Assembly (NCBI RefSeq): GCF_963678635.1
Contig: NC_087070.1
Location: 26,598,057-26,662,056 of the forward strand
Direction: 5' to 3'
DNA from: Symsagittifera roscoffensis
Lineage: Eukaryota > Xenacoelomorpha > Acoela > Convolutidae
DNA: 64,000 nt
The notes below the pieces were generated by a model. That model saw only the letters and a list, made by a program, of their open reading frames with translations, searched no databases and had not been told where the DNA came from. This document shows positions 45,905 through 59,371 of this stretch, in pieces (position 1 is the stretch's first letter; each line of letters opens with the position of its first letter). The position numbers and the translations under genes were made by a program.

Positions 45905-48583
45905 CATCAAATACTACTGAAGGAAAACATGAAAGCAGCCCCGGATAAATCACAATTTTTCTCACCCGTATAAAATTCTTTGGATATATTATAGAAGGAA
46001 ATACGATAACTCCATTAAAAACCCGCATGGACGCAATCATCAAACATCAGCCTCCATCAAATAAAAAAAAATCCCAGAATTTCTTGGAAAGCCTAATTTC
46101 ACATGTAAATACGTCTATAAAATGCCACTATACTTAAGACCATTTTATAAGATTCTCAGAAAGGAAAAGAATTTTGAATGGACAATAGAACATCGGAAAT
46201 GATTTGAAGAATTAAAAACACATCTCACTGAACAAATATCAAACACTATCCCAGATCCAGACCAACCATTTTATGCTATGTTCGACGCCTCAAATTTCGG
46301 CATCGGCGCAGCCTTATTACAATGAAACAAATAAATTGAATCTTATTTCAGCAAACTCAAGACTATTTAGACAAGCTGAACTTAGACTCTCTACACTTAT
46401 GAAAAAATGCAAAGCTATAATATACACTCTCACAAAATATGAGTTTTTCATCAAATGTTACTTAAAGAAAACATGAAAGCAGCCCCAGATAAATCACATG
46501 TTTTCTCACAGTGTAAAATTCCTTGGACATATTATAGAAGGAAATACGATAACTCCATTAAAATCCCGCAAAGACGCAATCATCAAACCTCAACCTCCAT
46601 CAAATAAAAACAAAATCCCAGAATTTCTTGGAACGTTTATTTTTTTATGTAAATACGTCTTTAAAATGCAACTATTTTTAAGACCATTTTATAACATTCT
46701 CAGACAGGAAAAAAATTTTGAATGGACAATAGAACATCAGAAATGATTTGAAGAAATAAAAACACATCTCACTGAACAAATATCAAATAACATTCCAGAT
46801 CCAGACCAACCATTTTATGCTATGTGCGACGCCTCAAATTTTGGCATCGGCGAAGCCTTATTACAATGGAACAAATAAAATGAATCTTATTTCAGCAAAC
46901 TCAAAAATATTTGGACAAGCTGAACTTAGACTCTCTACACTTATGAAAAAATGCACAGCTATAAGATACACTCTCACAAAATATGAATTTTTAATCAAAT
47001 GTTACTTAAAGAAAACATGAAAACAGCCCCAGATAAATCAAATTTTTCTCACCGTGTAAAATTCCTTGGACATATTATAGAAGGAAACACGATAACTGCA
47101 TTAAAATCCCGCAAAGACGCAATCATCAAACCTCCATCAAACCTCCATCAAATAAAAACAAACTCCCACAATTTCTTGGAACGCTTAATTTTTTATTTAA
47201 ATACCTCTTTTAAATGCAACTATTTTTAAGGCCATTTTATAGCATTCTCAGACAGGAAAAGAATTTTGAATGGACAATAGAACATCAGAAATGATTTGAA
47301 GAAACAAAAACACATCTCACTGAACAAATATCAAATACTATCCAAGATCCAGACCAACCATTTTATGCTATGTGCGACGCCTCAAATTTTGGCATCGGCG
47401 CAGCCTTTTTACAATGGAACAAATAAAATGAATCGTATTTCAGCGAACTCAAGACTATTTAGACAAGCTGAACTTAGACTCTCTACACTTATGAAAAAAT
47501 GCACAGCTATAAGATACACTCTCACAAAATATGAATTTTTAATCAAATGTTACATAAAGAAAACATGAAAGCAGCCCCAGATGGATCACATTTTTTCTCA
47601 CCGTGTAAAACTCCTTGGACATATTATAGAAGGAAACACGATAACTGCATTAAAATCCCGCAGAGACGCAATCATCAAACCTCAACCTCCATCAAATAAA
47701 AACAAAATCCCACAATTTCTTGGAACGCTTAATTTTTTATTTAAATACGTCTTTAAAATGCAACTATTTTTAAGGCCAATTTATAGCATTCTCAGACAGG
47801 AAAAGAATTTTGAATGGACAATATAACATCAGAAATGATTTGAAGAAACAAAAACACATCTCACTGAACAAATATCAAATACTATCCAAGATCCAGACCA
47901 ACCATTTTATGCTATGTGCGACGCCTCAAATTTTGGCATCGGCGCAGCCTTTTTACAATGGAACAAATAAAATGAATCGTATTTCAGCGAACTCAAGACT
48001 ATTTAGACAAGCTGAACTTAGACTCTCTACACTTATGAAAAATTGCACAGCTATGAAAGACACTCTCACAAAATATGAATTGTTAATCAAATGTTTTTCA
48101 AAGAAAACATGAAAGCAGCCCCGGATAAATCATTTTTTTTTCACCGTGTAAATTTCCTTGGACATATTATAGAAGGAAATACGATAACTCCACTAAAATC
48201 CCGCATAGACGCAATCATCAAACCTCAACCTCCATAAAAAAATCCCAGAATTTATTGGAACGCCTAATTTCTTATGTAAATACGTCTATAAAATTTAACT
48301 ATGTTTAAGACCATTTTATAACATTCTCAGACAGGAAAAGAATTTTGAATGGACAATAGAACATCAGAAATGATTTGAAGAAATAAAAACACTTCTAACT
48401 GAACAAACATCAAATCCTATCCCAATGCAGACCAACCATTTTTTGCTATGCGCGACGCCTCAAACTCAAGACTATTTAGACAAGTTGAACATAGACTTTC
48501 TACCCTTATGAAATAATGCACAGCTATAATATACACTCTCACAAAATATGAAACTTTAATCAAATGTTACTTAAAGAAAACAT

Positions 48584-50756
48584 AAAAGCAGCCCCGGAAA
48601 AATCAAATTTTTTCTCACCGTGTAAAATTCCTTGGACATATTATAGAAGGAAATACGATAACTCCATTAAAATCCCGCAAAGACGCAATCATCAAACCTC
48701 AACCTCCATCAAATAAAAACAAAATCACAAAGTTTCTTGGAACGCTTAATTTCTTATGTAAATACGTCTTTAAAATGCAACTATATTTAAGACCATTTTA
48801 TAATATTCTCAGACAGGAAAAGAATTTTGAATGGACAATAGAACATCAGAAACGATTTGAAGGAATAAAAACAAATCTCACTGAACAAATATCAAATACT
48901 ATCCCAGATCCAGACCATCCAATTTATTCTATGTGCGACGCCTCCAATTTTGGCATCGGCGCAGCCTTATCACAACGGAACAAATAAAATGAATCTTATT
49001 TCAGCAAACTCAAGACTCTTTAGACAAGCTGAACTTAGACTGTCCACAATTATGAAAAATTGCACAGCTATGAAATACACTCTCACAAAATATGAGTTTT
49101 TAATCAAATGTTTTTTAAAGAAAACATGAAAGCAGCCCCGGATAATTCACATTTTTTCTCACAGTGTAAATTTCCTTGGACATATTATAGAAGGAAATAC
49201 GATAACTCTATTAAAATCCTTCAAAGACGCAATCATCAAACCTCAACCTCTATCAAATAAAAACAAAATCCCAGAATTTCTTGGAACGCTTAATTTCTTA
49301 TGTAAATACGTTTTTAAAATGCAACTATTTTTAAGACCATTTTATAACATTCTCAGACAGGAAAAGAATTTTGAATGGACAATAGAACATCAGAAATGAT
49401 TTGAAGAAATAAAAACACATCTCACTGAATAAATATCAAATACTATCCCAGATCCAGACCAACCATTTTATGCTATGTGCGACGCCTCCAATTTTGGCAT
49501 CGGTGCAGCCTTATTACAAGGGAACAAATAAAAGAATCTTATTTCAGCAAACTCAAGACTATTTAGACAAGCTGAACTTAGACTGTCTCCCTTATAAAAA
49601 AATGCACAGCTATAATATACACTCTTACAAAATATGAAACTTTAATCAAATGTTACTTAAAGAAAACATAAAAGCAGCCCCGGAAAAATCAAATTTTTTC
49701 TCACCGTGTAAAATTCCTTGGACATATTATAGAAGGAAATACGATAACTCCATTAAAATCCCGCAAAGACGCAATCATCAAACCTCAACCTCCATCAAAT
49801 AAAAACAAAATCACAAAGTTTCTTGGAACGCTTAATTTCTTATGTAAATACGTCTTTAAAATGCAACTATATTTAAGACCATTTTATAATATTCTCAGAC
49901 AGGAAAAGAATTTTGAATGGACAATAGAACATCAGAAACGATTTGAAGGAATAAAAACAAATCTCACTGAACAAATATCAAATACTATCCCAGATCCAGA
50001 CCATCCAATTTATTCTATGTGCGACGCCTCCAATTTTGGCATCGGCGCAGCCTTATCACAACGGAACAAATAAAATGAATCTTATTTCAGCAAACTCAAG
50101 ACTCTTTAGACAAGCTGAACTTAGACTGTCCACAATTATGAAAAATTGCACAGCTATGAAATACACTCTCACAAAATATGAGTTTTTAATCAAATGTTTT
50201 TTAAAGAAAACATGAAAGCAGCCCCGGATAATTCACATTTTTTCTCACAGTGTAAATTTCCTTGGACATATTTTAGAAGGAAATACGATAACTCTATTAA
50301 AATCCTTCAAAGACGCAATCATCAAACCTCAACCTCTATCAAATAAAAACAAAATCCCAGAATTTCTTGGAACGCTTAATTTCTTATGTAAATACGTCTT
50401 TAAAATGCAACTATTTTTAAGACCATTTTATAACATTCTCAGACAGGAAAAGAATTTTGAATGGACAATAGAACATCAGAAATGATTTGAAGAAATAAAA
50501 ACACATCTCACTGAATAAATATCAAATACTATCCCAGATCCAGACCAACCATTTTATGCTATGTGCGACGCCTCCAATTTTGGCATCGGTGCAGCCTTAT
50601 TACAAGGGAACAAATAAAAGAATCTTATTTCAGCAAACTCAAGACTATTTAGACAAGCTGAACTTAGACTGTCTACCCTTATAAAAAAATGCACAGCTAT
50701 AATATACACTCTTACAAAATATGGAATTTTAATCAAATGTTACTTAAAGAAAACAT
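48584..50756 (+). repeat. Two near-identical 1,086 bp dimers within the array
   Basis: Units at 48,584 and 49,128 are repeated almost base for base at 49,670 and 50,214. Both dimers carry the same private variants, such as CCATCCAATTTATTCTATG and TTATCACAACGG in the first unit and ATTACAAGGG in the second. Confidence 0.9.
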
Positions 50757-53700
50757 AAAAGCAGCCCCGGAAAAATCATATTTTTTCTCACCGTTTAAAA
50801 TTCCTTGGACATATTATAGAAGGAAATACGATAACTCCATTAAAGTCCCGCAAAGACGCAATCATCAAACCTCAACCTCCATCAAATAAAAACAAAATCC
50901 CAAAGTTTCTTGGAACGCTTAATTTCTTCTGTAAATACGTCTTTAAAATGCAACTATATTTAAGACCATTTTATAACATTCTCAGACAGGAAAAGAACTT
51001 TGAATGGACAATAGAACATCAGAAACGATTTGAAGAAATAAAAACCCATCTCACTGAACAAATATCAAATACTATCCCAGATCCAGACCAACCATTCTAT
51101 GCTATGTGCGACGCCTCCAATTTGGGCATCGGCGCAGCCTTATTACAATGGATCAAATAAAATGAATCTTATTTCAGCAAACTCATGACTATTTAGACAA
51201 GCTGATCTTAGACTCTCTACAATTATGAAAAATTGCACAGCTATGAAATACACTCTCACAAAATATGAATTTTTAATCAAATGTTTTTTAAAGAAAACAT
51301 GAAAGCAGCCCCGGATAAATCACATTTTTTCTCACCGTGTAAATTTCCTTGGACATATTATAGAAGGAAATACGATAATTCCATTAAAATCCCTCAAAGA
51401 CGCAATCATCAAACCTCAACCTCCATCAAATAAAAACAAAATCCCAGAATTTCTTGGAACGCTTAATTTCTTATGTAAATACGTCTTTAAAATGCAACTA
51501 TTTTTACGATCGTTTTATAACATTCTCAGACAGGAAAAAAATTTTGATTGGACAATAGAACATCAGAAATGGTTTGAAGAAATAAAAACACATCTCACTG
51601 AATAAATATCAAAAACTATCCCAGATCCAGACCAACCTTTTTATGCTATGTGCGACGCCTCAAATTTTGGCATCGGCGAAGCCTTATTACAATGGAACAA
51701 ATAAAATGAATCTTATGTCAGCAGACTATTTAGACAAGCTGAACTTAGACACTCTACACCTATGAAAAATTGCACGGCTATGAAATACACTCTCACAAGA
51801 AATGAATTTTTAACCAATTGTTTTTTAAAGAAAACATAAAAGCAGCCCCGGATAAACCTTATTTTTTCTCACCGTGTAAATTTCCTGGGACATATTATAG
51901 AAGGAAATACAATAACTGCATTAAAATCCCGCAAAGACGCAATCATCAAACCTCAACCTCCATCAAATAAAAACAAAATCCCAGAATTTCTTGGAACGCT
52001 TAATTTTTTAAGTAATTACGTCTTTAAAATGCAACTATTTTTAAGACCATTTTATAACATTCTCAGACAGGAAAAGAATTTTGAATGGACAATAGAACAT
52101 CAGAAACGATTTGAAGAAATAAAAACCCATCTCACTGAACAAATATCAAATACTATCCCAGATCCAGACCAACCATTCTATGCTATGTGCGACGCCTCCA
52201 ATTTGGGCATCGGCGCAGCCTTATTACAATGGAACAAATAAAATGAATCTTATGTCAGCAGACTATTTAGACAAGCTGAACTTAGACACTCTACACCTAT
52301 GAAAAATTGCACGGCTATGAAATACACTCTCACAAAATATGAATTTTTAATCAAATGTTTTTTAAAGAAAACATGAAAGCAGCCCCGGATAAATCACATT
52401 TTTTCTCACCGTGTAAATTTCCTTGGACATATTATAGAAGGAAATACGATAACTCCATTAAAATCCCTCAAAGACGCAATCATCAAACTTCAACCTCCAT
52501 CAAATAAAAACAAAATCCCAGAATTTCTTGGAACGCTTAATTTCTTATGTAAATACGTCTTTAAAATGCAACTATTTTTAAGACCATTTTATAACATTCT
52601 CAGACAGGAAAAGAATTATGAATGGACAATAGAACATCAGAAACGATTTGAAGAAATAAAAACCCATCTCACTGAACAAATATCAAATACTATCCCAGAT
52701 CCAGACCAACCATTCTATGCTATGTGCGACGCCTCCAATTTGGGCATCGGCGCAGCCTTATTACAATGGATCAAATAAAATGAATCTTATTTCAGCAAAC
52801 TCATGACTATTTAGACAAGCTGAACTTAGACTCCCTACAATTATGAAAAATTGCACAGCTATGAAATACACTCTCACAAAATATGAATTTTTAATCAAAT
52901 GTTTTTTAAAGAAAACATGAAAGCAGCCCCGGATAAATCACATTTTTTCTCACCGTGTAAATTTCCTTGGACATATTATAGAAGGAAATACGATAACTCC
53001 ATTAAAATCCCTCAAAGACGCAATCATCAAACCTCAACCTCCATCAAATAAAAACAAAATCCCAGAATTTCTTGGAACGCTTAATTTCTTATGTAAATAC
53101 GTCTTTAAAATGCAACTATTTTTAAGACCATTTTATAACATTCTCAGACAGGAAAAGAATTTTGAATGGACAATAGAACATCAGAAATGATTTGAAGAAA
53201 TAAAAACACATCTCACTGAATAAATATCAAATACTATCCCAGATCCAGACCAACCATTTTATGCTATGTGCGACGCCTCCAATTTTGGCATCGGTGCAGC
53301 CTTATTACAAGGGAACAAATAAAAGAATCTTATTTCAGCAAACTCAAGACTATTTAGACAAGCTGAACTTAGACTCTCTACCCTTATAAAAAAATGCACA
53401 GCTATACTATACACTCTTACAAAATATGGAATTTTAATCAAATGTTACTTAAAGAAAACAAAAAAGCAGCCCCGGAAAAATCATATTTTTTCTCACCGTT
53501 TAAAATTCCTTGGACATATTATAGAAGGAAATACGATAACTCCATTAAAGTCCCGCAAAGACGCAATCATCAAACCTCAACCTCCATCAAATAAAAACAA
53601 AATCCCAAAGTTTCTTGGAACGCTTAATTTCTTCTGTAAATACGTCTTTAAAATGCAACTATATTTAAGACCATTTTATAACATTCTCAGACAGGAAAAG

Positions 53701-54549
53701 AACTTTGAATGGACAATAGAACATCAGAAACGATTTGAAGAAATAAAAACCCATCTCACTGAACAAATATCAAATACTATCCCAGATCCAGACCAACCAT
53801 TCTATGCTATGTGCGACGCCTCCAATTTGGGCATCGGCGCAGCCTTATTACAATGGATCAAATAAAATGAATCTTATTTCAGCAAACTCATGACTATTTA
53901 GACAAGCTGAACTTAGACTCTCTACAATTATGAAAAATTGCACAGCTATGAAATACACTCTCACAAAATATGAATTTTTAATCAAATGTTTTTTAAAGAA
54001 AACATGAAAGCAGCCCCGGATAAATCACATTTTTTCTCACCGTGTAAATTTCCTTGGACATATTATAGAAGGAAATACGATAATTCCATTAAAATCCCTC
54101 AAAGACGCAATCATCAAACCTCAACCTCCATCAAATAAAAACAAAATCCCAGAATTTCTTGGAACGCTTAATTTCTTCTGTAAATACGTCTTTAAAATGC
54201 AACTATATTTAAGACCATTTTATAACATTCTCAGACAGGAAAAGAACTTTGAATGGACAATAGAACATCAGAAACGATTTGAAGAAATAAAAACCCATCT
54301 CACTGAACAAATATCAAATACTATCCCAGATCCAGACCAACCATTCTATGCTATGTGCGACGCCTCCAATTTGGGCATCGGCGCAGCCTTATTACAATGG
54401 ATCAAATAAAATGAATCTTATTTCAGCAAACTCATGACTATTTAGACAAGCTGAACTTAGACTCTCTACAATTATGAAAAATTGCACAGCTATGAAATAC
54501 ACTCTCACAAAATATGAATTTTTAATCAAATGTTTTTTAAAGAAAACAT
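50214..54549 (+). repeat. 2,705 bp five-unit higher-order repeat in the array
   Basis: Units at 50,214, 50,757 and 51,301 recur at 52,919, 53,462 and 54,006, a constant offset of 2,705 bp. Shared private features include CACCGTTTAAAATTCC and TTCTTCTGTAAATACG. This shows that blocks of several units were duplicated together. Confidence 0.85.
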
Positions 54550-57231
54550 GAAAGCAGCCCCGGATAAATCACATTTTTTCTCACCGTGTAAATTTCCTTG
54601 GACATATTATAGAAGGAAATACGATAACTCCATTAAAATCCCTCAAAGACGCAATCATCAAACCTCAACCTCCATCAAATAAAAACAAAATCCCAGAAAT
54701 TCTTGGAACGCTTAATTTCTTATGTAAATACGTCTTTAAAATGCAACTATTTTTAAGACCATTTTATAACATTCTCAGACAGGAAAAGAATTTTGAATGG
54801 ACAATAGAACATCAGAAACGATTTGAAGAAATAAAAACCCATCTCACTGAACAAATATCAAATACTATCCCAGATCCAGACCAACCATTCTATGCCATGT
54901 GCGACGCCTCCAATTTGGGCATCGGCGCAGCCTTATTACAATGGATCAAATAAAATGAATCTTATGTCAGCAGACTATTTAGACAAGCTGAACTTAGACA
55001 CTCTACACCTATGAAAAATTGCACGGCTATGAAATACACTCTCACAAGAAATGAATTTTTAACCAATTGTTTTTTAAAGAAAACATGAAAGCAGCCCCGG
55101 ATAAATCACATTTTTTCTCACCGTGTAAATTTCCTTGGACATATTATAGAAGGAAATACGATAACTCCATTAAAATCCCTCAAAGACGCAATCATCAAAC
55201 CTCAACCTCCATCAAATAAAAACAAAATCCCAGAATTTCTTGGAACGCTTAATTTCTTATGTAAATACGTCTTTAAAATGCAACTATTTTTAAGACCATT
55301 TTATAACATTCTCAGACAGGAAAAGAATTTTGAATGGACAATAGAACATCAGAAACGATTCGAAGGAATAAAAACCCATCTCACTGAACAAATATCAAAA
55401 ACTATCCCAGATCCAGACCAACCTTTTTATGCTATGTGCGACGCCTCAAATTTTGGCATCGGCGCAGCCTTATTACAATGGAACAAATAAAATGAATCTT
55501 ATGTCAGCAGACTATTTAGACAAGCTGAACTTAGACACTCTACACCTATGAAAAATTGCACGGCTATGAAATACACTCTCACAAGAAATGAATTTTTAAC
55601 CAATTGTTTTTTAAAGAAAACATAAAAGCAGCCCCGGATAAACCTTATTTTTTCTCACCGTGTAAATTTCCTGGGACATATTATAGAAGGAAATACAATA
55701 ACTGCATTAAAATCCCTCATAGACGCAATCATCAAACCTCAACCTCCATAAAAAAAACAAAATCCCAGAATTTCTTTGAACGCTCAATTTCTTATGCAAA
55801 TACGTCTTTAAAATGCAACTATATTTAAGACCATTTTATAACTTTCTCAGACAGGAAAAGAATTTTGAATGGACAATAGAACATCAGAAATGATTTGAAG
55901 AAATAAAAACACATCTCACTGAACAAATAACAAATACTATCCCAGATCCAGACCAACCTTTTTATGCTATGTGCGACGCCTCAAATTTTGGCATCGGCGC
56001 AGCCTTATTACAATGGAACAAATAAAATGAATCTTATGTCAGCAGACTATTTAGACAAGCTGAACTTAGACACTCTACACCTATGAAAAATTGCACGGCT
56101 ATGAAATACACTCTCACAAGAAATGAATTTTTAACCAATTGTTTTTTAAAGAAAACATAAAAGCAGCCCCGGATAAACCTTATTTTTTCTCACCGTGTAA
56201 ATTTCCTGGGACATATTATAGAAGGAAATACAATAACTGCATTAAAATCCCGCAAAGACGCAATCATCAAACCTCAACCTCCATCAAATAAAAACAAAAT
56301 CCCAGAATTTCTTGGAACGCTTAATTTTTTAAGTAATTACGTCTTTAAAATGCAACTATTTTTAAGACCATTTTATAACATTCTCAGACAGGAAAAAAAT
56401 TTTGAATGGACAATAGAACATAAGAAAGGACTTGAAGAAATAAAAACACATCTCACTGAATAAATATCAAATACTATCCCAGATCCAGACCAACCTTTTT
56501 ATGCTATGTGCGACGCCTCAAATTTTGGCATCGGCGCAGCCTTATTACAATGGAACAAATAAAAAGAATCTTATTTCAGCAGACTATTTAGACAAGCTGA
56601 ACTTACATTCTCTACACTTATGAAAAATTGCACAGCTATGAAATACACTCTCACAAAAAATGAATTTTTGACCAAGTGTTTTTTAAAGAAAACATGAAAG
56701 CAGCCCCGGATAAACCTTATTTTTTCTCACGGTGTAAATTTCCTTGGACATATTATAGAAGGAAATACAATATGTGCATTAAAATCCCGCAAAGACGCAA
56801 TCATCAAAGCTCAACCTCCATCAAATAAAAAAAAAATCCCAGAATTTCTTGGAACGCTTAATTTTTTATGTAAATACGTCTTAAAATGCAACTATTTTTA
56901 AGACCATTTGATAACATTCTCAGACAGGAAAAGAATTTTGAATGGACAATAGAACATCAGAAATAATTTGAAGAAATAAAAACACATCTCACTGAATAAA
57001 TATCAAATACTATCCCAGATCCAGACCAACCTTTTTATGCTATGTGCGACGCCTCAAATTTTGGCATCGGCGCAGCCTTATAAAAATGGAACAAACAAAA
57101 TGAATCTTATTTCAGCAGACTATTTAGACAAGCTGAACTTAGACTGTCTACACTTATGAAAAATTGCACAGCTATGAAATACACTCTCACAAAAAATGAA
57201 TTTTTAATCAAATGTTTTTTAAAGAAAACAT

Positions 57232-59371
57232 GAAAGCAGCCACGGATAAATCACATTTTTTCTCACCGTGTAAATTTCTTTGGACATATTATAGAAGGAA
57301 ATACGATAACTCCATTAAAATCCCGCATAGACGCAATCATCAAACCTCAAACTCCATAAAAAAAATCCCAGAATTTATTGGAACCCCTAATTTCTTATGT
57401 AAAGACGTCTATAAAATGCAACTATGTTTAAACCCGATTTATAACATTCTCAGACAGCAAAACATTTTTGTATGGACAATCGAACATCAGAAATGATTTG
57501 AAGAAATAAAAACACATCTCACTGAACAAATATCAAATACTATCCCAGATCCAGACCAACCTTTTTATGCTATGTGCGACGCCTCAAATTATGGCATCGG
57601 CGCAGCCTTATTACAATGGAACAAATAAATTGAGTTTTATTTCAGCAGACTATTTAGACAAGCTGAACTTAGACTTTCTACACTTATGAAAAATTGCACA
57701 GCTATGAAATACACTCTCACAAAAAATGAATTTTTAATCAAATGTTTTTTAAAGAAAACATGAAAGCAGCCCCGGATAAATCACAGTTTTTCTCACCGTG
57801 TAAATTTCCTTGGATATATTATAGAAGGAAATACGATAACTCCAATAAAATCCCGCATAGACGCAATCATCAAACCTCAACCTCCATCAAAAAAAAACAA
57901 AATCCCAGAATTTCTTGGAACGCTTAATTTTTTATGTAAATACGTCTTTAAAATGCAACTATAATTAAGACCATTTTATAACATTCTCAAACAGGAAAAG
58001 AATTTTGAATGAACAATAGAACATCAGAAATGATTTGAAGAAATAAAAACACAACATCTCACTGAACAAATAACAAATACTATCCCAGATCCAGACCAAC
58101 CTTTTTATGCTATGTGCGACGCCTCAAATTTTGGCATCGGCGCAGCCTTATTACAAGGGAAAAAATAAAATGAATCTTATTTCAGCAGACTATTTAGACA
58201 AGCTGAACTTAGACACTCTACACTTATGAAAAATTGCACAGCTATGAAATACACTCTCACAAAAAAATGATTTTTTAATCAAATGTTTTTTAAAGAAAAC
58301 ATGAAAGCAGCCCCAGATAAATCACATTTTTGCTCACCGTGTAAATTTCCTTGGACATAATATAGAAGGAAATACGATAACTCCATTAAAATCCCGCGTA
58401 GACGCAATCATCAAACCTCAAACTCCATAAAAAAAAATCCCAGAATTTATTGGAACCCCTAATTTTTTATGTAAAGACGTCTATAAAATGCAACTATGTT
58501 TAAACCCGATTTATAACATTCTCAGACAGCAAAACATTTTTGTATGGACAATCGAACATCAGAAATGATTTGAAGAAATAAAAACACATCTCACTGAACA
58601 AATATCAAATACTATCCCAGATCCAGACCAACCTTTTTATGCTATGTGCGACGCCTCAAATTATGGCATCGGCGCAGCCTTTTTACAATGGAACAAATAA
58701 ATTGAGTTTTATTTCAGCAGACTATTTAGACAAGCTGAACTTAGACTTTCTACACTTATGAAAAATTGCACAGCTATGAAATACACTCTCACAAAAAATG
58801 AATTTTTAATCAAATGTTTTTTAAAGAAAACATGAAAGCAGCCCCGGATAAATCACAGTTTTTCTCACCGTGTAAATTTCCTTGGATATATTATAGAAGG
58901 AAATACGATAACTCCAATAAAATCCCGCATAGACGCAATCATCAAACCTCAACCTCCATCAAAAAAAAACAAAATCCCAGAATTTCTTGGAACGCTTAAT
59001 TTTTTATGTAAATACGTCTTTAAAATGCAACTATAATTAAGACCGTTTTATAACATTCTCAAACAGGAAAAGAATTTTGAATGAACAATAGAACATCAGA
59101 AATGATTTGAAGCAATAAAAACACATCTCACTGAACAAATAACAAATACTATCCCAGATCCAGACCAACCTTTTTATGCTATGTGCGACGCCTCAAATTT
59201 TGGCATCGGCGCAGCCTTATTACAAGGGAAAAAATAAAATGAATCTTATTTCAGCAGACTATTTAGACAAGCTGAACTTAGACACTCTACACTTATGAAA
59301 AATTGCACAGCTATGAAATACACTCTCACAAAAAAATGATTTTTTAATCAAATGTTTTTTAAAGAAAACAT
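57232..59371 (+). repeat. Duplicated 1,071 bp dimer in the array
   Basis: Units at 57,232 and 57,762 are repeated at 58,303 and 58,834, with shared private variants such as TTTAAACCCGATTTATAAC, CAAAACATTTTTGTATGG and ATAATTAAGACC. The copies differ at few positions. Confidence 0.9.
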
